Assembly: GCA_036403815.1 (NCBI GenBank)
Contig: DASWQH010000031.1
Span: 1-64,000, forward strand
DNA: 64,000 nt
Reading direction: 5' to 3'
From: JACVRN01 sp036403815
GTDB lineage: Bacteria > Acidobacteriota > Blastocatellia > Pyrinomonadales > Pyrinomonadaceae
The first letter of the stretch is position 1, and every line of letters begins with the position of its first letter. Below, piece after piece: positions 7,590-15,936 of the stretch. The position numbers were made by a program, and so were the translations under genes. The notes beneath the pieces were generated by a model. It had not been told where the DNA came from and searched no databases. It saw only the letters and a program-made list of their open reading frames with translations.

Positions 7590-9251
7590 GTGAAGCCAAT
7601 GGATAAATTGAACGTTCGGGTTGTCTCCACAAAGCCTTTCGAGGGGCAGCGCCCCGGAACTTCCGGCCTGCGTAAAAAAACGCGCGTCTTCATGCAGCCC
7701 GGCTATGTAGAGAATTTTGTGCAGTCGGTCTTTAACGCCGTGCGCGAGGATGCGCCCGCAGGCTTTGAGCGGGAGACGCTGGTCGTCGGAGGCGACGGGC
7801 GATACTTCAACCGCGAAGCCATTCAGACGATCATACGCATGGCGGCGGCAAACCGTTGGGGGCGCGTGCTGGTAGGACAGGGCGGCATTCTCTCAACCCC
7901 GGCAGTCTCCGCCGCGATTCGTCGTCGCAGCGCTATGGGCGGCCTTGTGCTTTCGGCCAGCCACAATCCCGGAGGCATCGATGCGGACTTCGGCATCAAG
8001 TACAACATACGCAACGGCGGCCCCGCGCCCGAATCCGTCACCGAACGCATCTACACAGAGACACAGAAGCTCACCGAATACCTGATAGTAGATAGCCCCG
8101 ACATCGATCTTGAAAAAGAAGCCAGCCTGACGATAGGCGAGACGGAAGTCCACATCATAGACTCGCTCACGGATTACACTGCGGTCATGGAAGAGTTGTT
8201 CGACTTCAATAGCCTGTCTGCGCTTTTCCAGAGCGGCTTTCGCATGGTCTTCGACGCCATGAATGCCGTCACAGGCCCTTATGCTCGAAGCATCCTTGAA
8301 GAGCGTCTGGGCGCGCCCGCAGGTACGGTCATCAACGGCACGCCTCTGGAAGATTTCGGCGGCCATCATCCAGACCCGAACATGGTACACGCGCATGAGT
8401 TGGTCGAGCGCCTGAGCGGACAGGATGCGCCGGATTTCGGCGCGGCGTGCGACGGCGACGGCGACCGCAATCTGATACTAGGGCGCGGCTTCTTCGTCAC
8501 TCCGGGAGATTCTCTGGCAATCATCGCAGAGCACGCGCCCAAAGTGATTCCGGGTTATAGCGCAGGTCTTAAAGGGGTGGCGCGCTCCATGCCTACGAGC
8601 ACGGCAGTTGACCGCGTGGCCGCGAGCCTTGGCATCACCTGCTACGAAACTCCTACGGGCTGGAAGTTCTTCGGCAATCTACTGGACGCGGAGCTTTGCA
8701 CCATGTGCGGCGAAGAGAGCTTCGGCACAGGCTCGGATCACGTGCGCGAGAAGGACGGGCTGTGGGCTGTACTGTGCTGGCTCTCTATACTGGCAGGGAC
8801 GCGCAAGAGCGTATCGGAAGTCGCACACGAACACTGGCAGCGCTTCGGTCGAAGCTACTACCAGCGCCACGATTACGAAGGACTTGAAGCCGCGCCAGCC
8901 GCCGAGATGGTGGCCGAACTGAGAGAGCAGCTTCCACACCTGCTCGGAAAAAGCATCGGCGGAAACAGGATTACGAAAGCCGACGATTTCAGCTACACAG
9001 ACCCCGTGGATAAAAGCGTCAGCACGAATCAGGGCATACGCATCTTCTTAGAGGATGGCTCACGCATAGTCTTTCGCCTTTCAGGCACGGGCACAGAGGG
9101 CGCAACGCTTCGTCTCTATCTTGAGCGCTTCCTTCAGGACGGCGGCACCGGCGACATCGAAGAGATTCTGGCACCCCTGGCAACAGACGTGAAATCTTTG
9201 CTCAAGCTACAGGAAAGATTTGGCCGCAACGAGCCGACCGTCATCACCTGA
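7590..9251 (+). CDS. pgm: alpha-D-glucose phosphate-specific phosphoglucomutase
   Basis: A 553-residue enzyme interconverting glucose 1-phosphate and glucose 6-phosphate, linking glycogen/trehalose metabolism to glycolysis. The length and N-terminus (TKPFEGQRPGTSGLRKK) match the long PGM1-type subgroup. The active-site loop LSASHNPGG carries the phosphoserine, CDGDGDRN binds the metal, and FRLSGTGTEGATLR binds the sugar phosphate. The GTG start has GGAG ten bases upstream; an in-frame ATG lies three codons in. It fits functionally with TreZ and the debranching enzyme at 28-32 kb, although it is not linked to them. Confidence 0.95.
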   Translation: MKPMDKLNVRVVSTKPFEGQRPGTSGLRKKTRVFMQPGYVENFVQSVFNAVREDAPAGFERETLVVGGDGRYFNREAIQTIIRMAAANRWGRVLVGQGGILSTPAVSAAIRRRSAMGGLVLSASHNPGGIDADFGIKYNIRNGGPAPESVTERIYTETQKLTEYLIVDSPDIDLEKEASLTIGETEVHIIDSLTDYTAVMEELFDFNSLSALFQSGFRMVFDAMNAVTGPYARSILEERLGAPAGTVINGTPLEDFGGHHPDPNMVHAHELVERLSGQDAPDFGAACDGDGDRNLILGRGFFVTPGDSLAIIAEHAPKVIPGYSAGLKGVARSMPTSTAVDRVAASLGITCYETPTGWKFFGNLLDAELCTMCGEESFGTGSDHVREKDGLWAVLCWLSILAGTRKSVSEVAHEHWQRFGRSYYQRHDYEGLEAAPAAEMVAELREQLPHLLGKSIGGNRITKADDFSYTDPVDKSVSTNQGIRIFLEDGSRIVFRLSGTGTEGATLRLYLERFLQDGGTGDIEEILAPLATDVKSLLKLQERFGRNEPTVIT

Positions 9252-9293
9252 AAACTCGCGCCCGCCTGCAAAAGGACAACGGATTTACGCTTG

Positions 9294-9318
9294 TGTTATA
9301 ATGTTTCGTTCACGAAAC
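9294..9318 (+). promoter_or_regulatory. extended -10 promoter with palindromic operator
   Basis: TGTTATAAT at 9294-9302 is an exact extended -10 element (TGn then TATAAT). Directly after it, GTTTCGTTCACGAAAC (303-318 within 9300s) is a palindrome with 7-base arms and a TC centre that would cover the transcription start. No good -35 is visible. It serves the nuclease gene that begins 47 bp downstream; the binding protein is unknown. Confidence 0.6.
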
Positions 9319-9364
9319 GCGAGCTTTTTCGCCGGATGATTTCTATGTAGGACAGGCGCTTTGA

Positions 9365-10225
9365 ATGCAGATTACTAACCTCACAAGCTTACCCGAACCC
9401 CTTGTCTCCGCCGTCTCGCAGAAGCGCGAGCCGAGGCGCGGGCAGATTTCCGTCACCGAGCTGATTAGCCCTCCGCAGATGCGTGCGCTCACCCTGAAGC
9501 ACTGGGCTGAATTGACCGAAGATGCTTCGGATAGAATCTGGGCTACGATGGGTCAACTCATGCACAAGCTGCTGGAAGAGCACGCACGGGAATCCGCGTC
9601 GCACCTGATTGAACACACTCTCTCAACCGAGGTCGAAGGACTCACCGTCACAGGCACGCTTGATCTTTATCGCCGCGACGGCGTGCTGACGGATTACAAG
9701 TTCGTCTCCGTATGGACGACGATTGACGGCGTCAAGCGCGAGTGGGAGCAGCAGTTGAATCTCTACGCCGAGCTACTGCGCCGCCATGAATTTCCGGTCA
9801 ACCGGATTGAGATTGTAGCCATCTATCGCGACTGGTCTAAGATGCGCGCGCAGGATTCTTCATACCCCAGGTCGCAGGTCTCTGTCTTTGAAGTTCCACT
9901 GTGGTCTCAGGACGAGGCCGCAAAGTTTCTGGAAGAGCGAGTGCGTCTACACAGGCAGGCAGAGGAAGGCGTCCGTATAGAATGTTCCGCCGAAGAGCGC
10001 TGGGAACGTCGCACAAAATACGCGCTGATGAAGCGCGGAAGAAAATCTGCCATCAGGCTCTTCGATACGCATCAAGAGGCCGAAGCCGCACTGTCTCAAT
10101 CCGATCACTACATCGAAACCAGACCAGGCTCAAGCATCCGCTGCGAATCTTACTGCGCCGTCTCGGCCTTCTGTCAACAACGCGCTCTGGCGGCTCAAGA
10201 GCAAACAGAAGAGCAAGGCTCTTAA
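9365..10225 (+). CDS. PD-(D/E)XK nuclease, Cas4/RecB-like
   Basis: A 286-residue nuclease of the RecB/Cas4 superfamily. The core shows GTLDLYRRDGVLTDYKF, which supplies the catalytic Asp and the (D/E)xK element, then EWEQQLNLYAELL, which fits the QxxxY motif. An upstream MHKLLEEHA helix supplies the motif-I His. The C-terminus has CESYC and AFC, and an earlier IEC, consistent with a four-cysteine Fe-S cluster like Cas4/AddB. No cas genes or CRISPR array accompany it, so a role in DNA repair is more likely. An extended -10 with a palindrome lies just upstream. Confidence 0.75.
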   Translation: MQITNLTSLPEPLVSAVSQKREPRRGQISVTELISPPQMRALTLKHWAELTEDASDRIWATMGQLMHKLLEEHARESASHLIEHTLSTEVEGLTVTGTLDLYRRDGVLTDYKFVSVWTTIDGVKREWEQQLNLYAELLRRHEFPVNRIEIVAIYRDWSKMRAQDSSYPRSQVSVFEVPLWSQDEAAKFLEERVRLHRQAEEGVRIECSAEERWERRTKYALMKRGRKSAIRLFDTHQEAEAALSQSDHYIETRPGSSIRCESYCAVSAFCQQRALAAQEQTEEQGS

Positions 10226-10244
10226 CAACGACCGCACGATCATT

Positions 10245-10275
10245 TGTAGGGGCAGGGCTAGTCCCTGCCCCTACA
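10245..10275. terminator. strong hairpin after the nuclease gene
   Basis: TGTAGGGGCAGGG and CCCTGCCCCTACA form 13-base perfect arms around CTAGT, 20 bp after the nuclease stop. No T-run follows, so it may stabilise the 3' end or be a repeat rather than a simple intrinsic terminator. Confidence 0.5.
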
Positions 10276-10373
10276 GTCGTTAATCTGGCCGCTCTCTATT
10301 TCAAACCGCAATATCACTTCGCCCCTTCTCTCCTGAAAATAATTCACTCGTTGATTGCCTACGAAGATTCTCG

Positions 10374-10424
10374 TTGACATTACGAACTCTTTCGTAGTAG
10401 GCTCTCGATTGTCGATAATATCGA
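10374..10424 (+). promoter_or_regulatory. BlaI-type promoter/operator
   Basis: TTGACA at 10374-10379 is followed by a dyad TACGAACTCTTTCGTA (10381-10396) that fills the spacer, and a weak -10 TAGGCT at 10398-10403. A further near-palindrome TCGATAATATCGA lies at 10412-10424, and a half-matching TACGAA precedes the -35. An operator in the promoter spacer is the usual BlaI/MecI arrangement and predicts autorepression of the following pair. Confidence 0.55.
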
Positions 10425-10537
10425 AGTCGAACGTCGGCTTTTTAATTTAAGATTGGCGGCGGGACTGATTGCCAAAGCGCTCGCTTATCTTATTCGTAAG
10501 TTAGTTCAAACAAACTTGTTCTCTGCGAAGGTAAATC

Positions 10538-10930
10538 ATGCCGAGTAAAAATTTGCCAAGACCGACCGATGCCGAGCTGGAGATTCTCAACGTGCTGTGG
10601 ACGCGCGGTCCTAGTACCGTGCGAGAGGTTTACGAAGTTCTGCTTGAGACTAAGGAAGTGGGCTACACGACCGTCTTGAAGTTCATGCAGATTATGTCCG
10701 AGAAGGGGCTTGTCCGTAGAGATGAAACCGACAGAAGTCATGTTTACGAGGCCGAGAGGGCGCAGGATGAAACACAGCGCCAGCTTCTCTCAGACCTCTT
10801 GGACAGGGCTTTTAATGGTTCGGCTACAAAGCTGGTGATGCAGGCGCTCTCTTCCAAAAAGGCTTCAAAGGAAGAGCTGGCGGAGATTCGTCGAATGCTT
10901 GACGAGCTTGAGGGAGGGAAAAGAAGATGA
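10538..10930 (+). CDS. BlaI/MecI/CopY-family transcriptional repressor
   Basis: A 130-residue repressor. The N-terminal winged helix (LPRPTDAELEILNVLWTRG, then STVREVYEVL and TTVLKFMQIMSEKGLVRRD) is typical of BlaI/MecI. The C-terminal part is the dimerisation region, which in the family is cut by the activated receptor protease. Its stop overlaps the start of the M56 receptor gene by 4 bp, giving tight translational coupling. A TACGAA-ctct-TTCGTA dyad in the upstream promoter is the probable autoregulatory operator. Given the partner, the inducer may be a cell-wall or polysaccharide ligand rather than a beta-lactam. Confidence 0.92.
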   Translation: MPSKNLPRPTDAELEILNVLWTRGPSTVREVYEVLLETKEVGYTTVLKFMQIMSEKGLVRRDETDRSHVYEAERAQDETQRQLLSDLLDRAFNGSATKLVMQALSSKKASKEELAEIRRMLDELEGGKRR

Positions 10931-12951
10931 TGCTGGAAACAATCTTGAAGCAACCCTTTGTGCAGGCACTCGGATGGGCGCTGGTGCATGCGGTCTGGCA
11001 GGGCGCGCTGGTGACGATTCTGGTGGCGTGCGCGCTTCTGCTCATGCGAAACTTTTCCGCACACGCGCGTTACGTTGCAGCAACGCTCGGCCTTGTGTTG
11101 ATGCTGGCCGCGCCCGTCGCCACGCTTTCGCGCCTGTACCTATACATGCCGGATGAAGCGACGGGGGCTGGACAGAGCAGGGCGCTGTCTGAAGACGAAC
11201 AGTCAGCAGGTGCGAAGGCGAGCTTGCCGAAGGGTGCGAGTGCCCAGCAGCCTGATGCGGCTGGACGAGGGATGAGGCCGATTGATTTCCCTCAATTTGA
11301 GAATTTGACGGAGAGCCGATTCGCGCTCTTTGCGCGTTGGCTCGTGCTCTTCTGGCTGGCTGGGATAATCATTTTCTCCGTGCGGCTCTTCAATGGCTGG
11401 ATTGCGACCGAGCGCCTGAAGCATCGCGGCATAGGTCGTGCAACCGCCGCCTGTGAGGAATCGTTTGCGCGACTGGCACAGCGCATAGGGGTTTCGCGCC
11501 CCGCGCGGCTCTACAAATCTGTGCTCGTGGAGGTGCCTACTGTAATCGGATGGCTGCGGCCTGTCGTGCTTGTTCCGGTAAGCGTTTTTACAGGACTCAG
11601 CCAGCAGCAACTTGATGCTTTGTTGGCGCATGAACTGGCGCACGTGCGTCGTTATGATTATCTAATCAACCTGCTGCAAGTGGTCGCGGAGACGCTTCTT
11701 TTTTACCATCCGGCTGTGTGGTGGGTCTCAAAGCAAATCCGTACCGAGCGCGAGCACGCCTGTGATGATCTGGCCGTAGAGGCTTGCGGCGATGCGCTTC
11801 TTTACGCACGCGCTCTGGCCGAGATTGAAACCATGCGCGCGAGTGATGAGCGCAATCTGGCTCTGGCCGCTAACGGCGGCTCGCTCATCAAGCGCATACG
11901 CCGCCTTGTCTCTGCTCCAAGGCGTGATGAGCAGAGGCGGCCTGTGTGGCTCGCCGCAACGCTTCTCTTCGTCACGATTTCGAGCGCGCTCATGGTGGCG
12001 CAGGGGGCGCTTTTCACCGTCACAGACCCTGAGATGCTCAAGCCGGATGCGCTCGCACCAAGGCGAGAGGTGGCCGTCACCTTTGTGGGGCTTCCCTTTT
12101 TTCGCGGCGGCGATGAAACTGTTGAATCGCTCAACGAGACGACCTCGAAGCTGCTCGCCAGCATGGCCGCGCACAACATCAAGGCGGTCGGGTTCGTAGG
12201 CGAAGGCATGCTCTACAAAGAGGGCGAGACGGAAGCGCGCATCAATCTTCTGCGAAAGTGGCTTGATGCCGGGCACGAGCTTGGCAATCAGACTTACAAG
12301 CACCTGAGTCTCTACAACACCCCGCTTGATGTGTACGAGGCCAACGTCATTCGCGGCGAACAGGTCACGCGTGTACTCATGAAGGAGCGCGGGCTACAGT
12401 TGAAGTACTTCAGCTATCCATATCTCAACACGGGGCCTAACCCTGAGACGAAAAAAGCCTTCGAGCAATTCCTGAAAGAGCGCGGCTACACGATTCATGC
12501 GGTCACGATTGACAACATGGACTGGATATTCTCCAACGCCTATCAGGAAGCGCGCCATCGCGGCGATACGGAAGTCATGAAGCGCATCAGCGATGAGTAC
12601 ATCAGTTACATGGAGAGCGTCTTCGCGCACTACGAACAGTTGTCCACGAAAGTCTTCGGGCGCGAGATTCCGCAGGTGCTGATGTTGTCGGCGAGCGCTC
12701 TGAACGCAGACAATTTTGAAAGGCTCGTAGAGATGCTCAATCGACGCGGCTATGGTTTCATCACGATGGACGCGGCGCTTCAGGATAAGGCTTTTGCTGA
12801 GCCGACAAATTGTACAGGGCCGTGGGGAATCTCCTGGATAGAGCGCTGGGCTATAGACAGGAACGTGGACCTTCGCGGCGACCCGGTGCTACCGAAATAC
12901 ATGTGGCAGTTCGGTAAAGACGGACTGCGCGACCCTAACAAAACCAAATAA
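10927..12951 (+). CDS. M56 receptor peptidase fused to a degenerate polysaccharide deacetylase domain
   Basis: A 674-residue membrane receptor. Four membrane segments lie near residues 15-40, 45-70, 135-152 and 340-362; the cytoplasmic M56 metalloprotease has HELAH at 235-239 with Glu276 as the likely third ligand. Signals should be passed by proteolysis of the BlaI repressor encoded just upstream (4-bp overlap). After the last membrane segment, residues 380-625 align by eye with polysaccharide deacetylases of the long NodB type, but the metal site is gone: TFDD reads TFVG (385-388), GNHT reads GNQT (453-456), FRYP reads FSYP (495-498), and the late His reads Ser588. Only His459 remains. I infer an outward-facing binding domain rather than an enzyme, replacing the penicillin-binding sensor of BlaR1. 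Confidence 0.85.
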   Translation: MMLETILKQPFVQALGWALVHAVWQGALVTILVACALLLMRNFSAHARYVAATLGLVLMLAAPVATLSRLYLYMPDEATGAGQSRALSEDEQSAGAKASLPKGASAQQPDAAGRGMRPIDFPQFENLTESRFALFARWLVLFWLAGIIIFSVRLFNGWIATERLKHRGIGRATAACEESFARLAQRIGVSRPARLYKSVLVEVPTVIGWLRPVVLVPVSVFTGLSQQQLDALLAHELAHVRRYDYLINLLQVVAETLLFYHPAVWWVSKQIRTEREHACDDLAVEACGDALLYARALAEIETMRASDERNLALAANGGSLIKRIRRLVSAPRRDEQRRPVWLAATLLFVTISSALMVAQGALFTVTDPEMLKPDALAPRREVAVTFVGLPFFRGGDETVESLNETTSKLLASMAAHNIKAVGFVGEGMLYKEGETEARINLLRKWLDAGHELGNQTYKHLSLYNTPLDVYEANVIRGEQVTRVLMKERGLQLKYFSYPYLNTGPNPETKKAFEQFLKERGYTIHAVTIDNMDWIFSNAYQEARHRGDTEVMKRISDEYISYMESVFAHYEQLSTKVFGREIPQVLMLSASALNADNFERLVEMLNRRGYGFITMDAALQDKAFAEPTNCTGPWGISWIERWAIDRNVDLRGDPVLPKYMWQFGKDGLRDPNKTK

Positions 12952-12974
12952 ACACAGGCAATCTTAGACTGTTT

Positions 12975-13037
12975 CAAAACGCCCAAGGAGGATGATTGAG
13001 ATTCTCAATCATCCTTCGTGAGTACGAGTGCGTTTTG
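12975..13037. terminator. two-part hairpin after the M56 gene
   Basis: Outer arms CAAAACGC (12975-12982) and GCGTTTTG (13030-13037) enclose a perfect 12-base stem AGGATGATTGAG with an ATT loop (12989-13015). It begins 24 bp after the stop of the M56 gene and could end its transcript, although no T-run is adjacent. Confidence 0.5.
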
Positions 13038-13130
13038 CCAGAAGCGAAGTGAACCGTTAAGGAAGCAAAGCGATGGAGCCTCTCTACAAAGAAAAGACTG
13101 ATAGCCGGATTGTAATCAAGGAAGCAGAAG

Positions 13131-13217
13131 AAGACGAGCCACGCGCATCACACCAGACGACACAAAGCTAAAGGCTTTTTCGTGTGGCTTCGTGGGATGC
13201 GCGTGGTTCGCCGTCTT
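13131..13217. repeat. long intergenic hairpin
   Basis: AAGACG...CCACGCGCATC pairs imperfectly with GATGCGCGTGG...CGTCTT, with further pairing between CACAC/GACACA and TGTGT/GTG inside. It lies between the M56 gene and the secreted hydrolase and resembles the other long intergenic hairpins of this window. Confidence 0.6.
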
Positions 13218-13283
13218 GAAACGCAGATTCGCTTCACCTTCTAAAATATTGTTAAGCTGTAAAGGCGCGCGGTTGGTAATCCT

Positions 13284-14045
13284 ATGATTGGAAGACGAGA
13301 CTTCTGTTTAGCTTTAGGCGGGGCTTTATTGCTTCCGCGCCTTTCTCTAGCTCAAGTTGAGGGCGGATTCGCGGCGCTCAGTTATCGCAGCAGTCGTGGA
13401 CAGACGATGCCTTATCGTCTCTTCGTGCCAGAGCCTTACAGGAAAGAGAAGCGCTACCCGCTCGCCATCTGGCTGCATGGAGGCGCAGGCCGTGGCAGCG
13501 ATAACCTAAAACAGATTACGGGTGGAAATACCGCAGGCTCGCGTGTGTGGACGAAACCCTCTAATCAATCCGGATTTCCCTGCTTCGTGGTCGCCCCGCA
13601 GTGCGCGGAAGACCAACTGTGGGCGACTATAGAAAAGGCTGAGCCGACGCAGCAATTGTTGCTGGCGCTTGAGCTTATAGAAGATTTACAGCGCAGGCTC
13701 AGTATCGATAAGCGGCGAATGTATGTAGCCGGGCAGTCGATGGGAGGCTTCGGCGCGTGGAGCCTGATTACACTTCATCCGCGCAAGTTTGCCGCAGCCA
13801 TTCCGCTTTGTGGCGGCGGCGACGAAACGAAGGCACGCTCGCTTGTCAAAGAACACATCTGGGCTTTTCATGGTGAAGTGGATGAGGCGGTGAGCGTAGA
13901 GCGCTCGCGTACTATGATTGCAGCCATCAAGCGGGCGGGCGGTTCTCCGCGCTATACCGAATACAAAGGCGAAGGTCATGTTATCTGGGAGAAGGCTTTC
14001 AACGAGCCTGAGCTATTGCCGTGGGTCTTCGCGCAGAAAGTTTGA
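13284..14045 (+). CDS. Tat-type secreted alpha/beta-hydrolase (esterase)
   Basis: A 253-residue esterase paralogous to the one at 6671-7423. The N-terminus GRRDFCLALGGALLL has a twin-arginine motif and hydrophobic stretch ending SLAQ, suggesting Tat export after folding. The core shows IWLHGGAGRGSDN (oxyanion region), AGQSMGG with Ser152, FHGEVDEAV for the acid and GEGHVIW for the His. It ends 10 bp before the M1 peptidase gene, so the two are probably one operon and may work together on extracellular polymers or peptides. Confidence 0.82.
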   Translation: MIGRRDFCLALGGALLLPRLSLAQVEGGFAALSYRSSRGQTMPYRLFVPEPYRKEKRYPLAIWLHGGAGRGSDNLKQITGGNTAGSRVWTKPSNQSGFPCFVVAPQCAEDQLWATIEKAEPTQQLLLALELIEDLQRRLSIDKRRMYVAGQSMGGFGAWSLITLHPRKFAAAIPLCGGGDETKARSLVKEHIWAFHGEVDEAVSVERSRTMIAAIKRAGGSPRYTEYKGEGHVIWEKAFNEPELLPWVFAQKV

Positions 14046-14055
14046 AAGATTATAG

Positions 14056-15870
14056 ATGCAAAAGAAGAGTCGCAGTCATTCATTTATAGAGAGGGTGGTG
14101 TGCATTCGCGCCCCGCGCCTAATCCTTCTGGCCTTATCGCTTCTGTTCATTTCTTCGTCCACAATCTGTGCCTCCAACAGCTTTGATGTGCTGCATTACG
14201 ATGCGTTGATTGTGCCTGACATGCTCGCGCAGACTATTGCGGGCGTGGTCAGCATCAAATTTGCGAGCCGCGCGGGCAATCTTTCAGAGGTTGCGCTGGA
14301 CGCACAGGAGCTACAGATCGAAGAGATTTCGGAAAACGGCTCTGCGCTTAAGTTTGAAGTGAAAGAAGGGAAGGTCTTTATACAGCTTGCGCGGGTTGCG
14401 CGTGTGGGCGAGGCTCGCACTCTGAGGATTCGCTATCAGGGCAAACCTACACGCGGCCTCAAATTCTATGAAGATCATCTATACGCCGCCTACAACACTC
14501 CGCGATGGATGGTCTGTAATTTCGATCCGGGCGATAAAGCGACGCTTGCCTTGAAGCTAATCGTGCCTGAAGTCTTTAAGGTCGTGGCTAACGGCGCGTT
14601 GCTCGAAAAAAAGAGTCTGCCCGGTGGTCGCGTTCAATATATCTGGGGAGAGGATACGCCGGTTCCTCCCTTTATCTACGGCTTCGCCGCCGGGCGTTTT
14701 CAGGAAGTGGTTAAGAAGAAGGGAAATGTGCAGCTCTTCTTTCTGGCTCGCAGTCTTTATACTCTTCCTGAAGTAGAGCGGATTTTCGCTGACACTTCCG
14801 ACATGCTCGATTTCTTTGAAAGACACGCGAGCGTCCCTTACCCGGAAAAGCGATACACGCAGGTGCTGGCTTCAGGCAATGTGATGCAGGAGATGAGCGC
14901 CTTTACGGTGATGCGCGAGAATTATGGCCGCGATGTTTTGAATGAACCCAGAGAGAACTGGCTCGTCGCGCACGAGTTCGCGCACCAATGGTGGGGAAAC
15001 CGCGTCTCTTGCGCCGGTTGGGCTGACTTCTGGCTCAACGAAGGGTTTGCGGAATTCATGATGAGCGCTTACCGCAAGCATCGCTTTGGTATAGACGAGT
15101 ACGACCGCGATATGGAGCTGGCGCGCATGAGCTATGCGCGTCTACGCGCGGCTGGAAAAGAGCGCCAGCTTGCTTACCGCGAAGCTATTCCGGAATCACA
15201 GGCCGGAGGCGCAATCGTTTACGACAAGGGCGCGCTGGTGCTCAACCTTCTCAGGTACGAGCTTGGAGAAGCTGCTTTCTGGCGAGGCGTGCGCCTCTAC
15301 ACGAGCCGCAACTTCGGCAAGAGCGTCGTCACCAGTGATCTTCAACGTGCTATGGAAGAGGCGAGCGACAAATCCCTGTCACGTTTCTTCGAGCAATGGA
15401 TTTACAAAGCGGGTGTGCCCGATATCGTTGCAAGACATCGCGTCGAAGGAGGCGAAGTCGTCATAGAGCTTGAGCAACGTCAGGATGCTCCACAGAACAT
15501 CGCGCTTCAGCTTGCCGTCGAAACGACACGCGGCGGGCGTGTAAGTCGTCGCATTGAGCTGACCGGCAAAAAGCAGGAAGTGCGATTCCGTCTTGCGGGG
15601 CAACTCTTATCCGTGCGCGTTGACGATGGTGGGCATTTGCCCTTCCGCGTGAAGCAGGAAGCACGACCTCTTTCAATGCTCCTCTACCAGCTCGCGCACG
15701 AGCCTGACACGGCTGGCCGCGCCGATGCGCTCGATCAGATTCAGTCTCTTCTGGCCTCTACAAAAGAAGAACAAACGCGCACGCAACTGAAGGCCGCATT
15801 GGAAGAGCGCATCGCACTAGACAGCACACGCCTCATACGCGCGCTCGCAAAGAAAGCGCTTGAGAAATAA
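14056..15870 (+). CDS. M1-family zinc metallopeptidase (secreted)
   Basis: A 604-residue peptidase with an N-terminal membrane/signal segment (LILLALSLLFISSS). The zinc site HEFAHQWWGN, near residue 306, and the following NEGFAEF supply two His and one Glu of the M1 gluzincin family. The usual GAMEN substrate-binding motif about 30 residues upstream reads GNVMQEMSAF here, so the N-terminus-anchoring Glu may be replaced or shifted, and strict aminopeptidase activity is uncertain. The C-terminal 200 residues match the helical part of shorter M1 enzymes. It follows the Tat-secreted esterase after 10 bp. Confidence 0.88.
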   Translation: MQKKSRSHSFIERVVCIRAPRLILLALSLLFISSSTICASNSFDVLHYDALIVPDMLAQTIAGVVSIKFASRAGNLSEVALDAQELQIEEISENGSALKFEVKEGKVFIQLARVARVGEARTLRIRYQGKPTRGLKFYEDHLYAAYNTPRWMVCNFDPGDKATLALKLIVPEVFKVVANGALLEKKSLPGGRVQYIWGEDTPVPPFIYGFAAGRFQEVVKKKGNVQLFFLARSLYTLPEVERIFADTSDMLDFFERHASVPYPEKRYTQVLASGNVMQEMSAFTVMRENYGRDVLNEPRENWLVAHEFAHQWWGNRVSCAGWADFWLNEGFAEFMMSAYRKHRFGIDEYDRDMELARMSYARLRAAGKERQLAYREAIPESQAGGAIVYDKGALVLNLLRYELGEAAFWRGVRLYTSRNFGKSVVTSDLQRAMEEASDKSLSRFFEQWIYKAGVPDIVARHRVEGGEVVIELEQRQDAPQNIALQLAVETTRGGRVSRRIELTGKKQEVRFRLAGQLLSVRVDDGGHLPFRVKQEARPLSMLLYQLAHEPDTAGRADALDQIQSLLASTKEEQTRTQLKAALEERIALDSTRLIRALAKKALEK

Positions 15871-15874
15871 GCCC

Positions 15875-15924
15875 TCGCTATTACCAATCGTCCCTACGGG
15901 ACTGAAGAGGAAGCTGCTTTTCAA
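15875..15924. repeat. family A element remnant (right end only)
   Basis: CCAATCGTCCCTACGGGACTGAAGAGGAAGCTGC-type sequence matches the right end of the copy at 26.7 kb, including AGGAAGCTG. The rest of the element is missing. It sits between the convergent M1 peptidase and radical SAM genes. Confidence 0.6.
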
Positions 15925-15936
15925 CTAATTTCTTAA

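Noticed and set aside
7893..8396. 167-codon minus-strand frame opposite phosphoglucomutase
   Set aside because: Antisense shadow of a well-defined enzyme gene.
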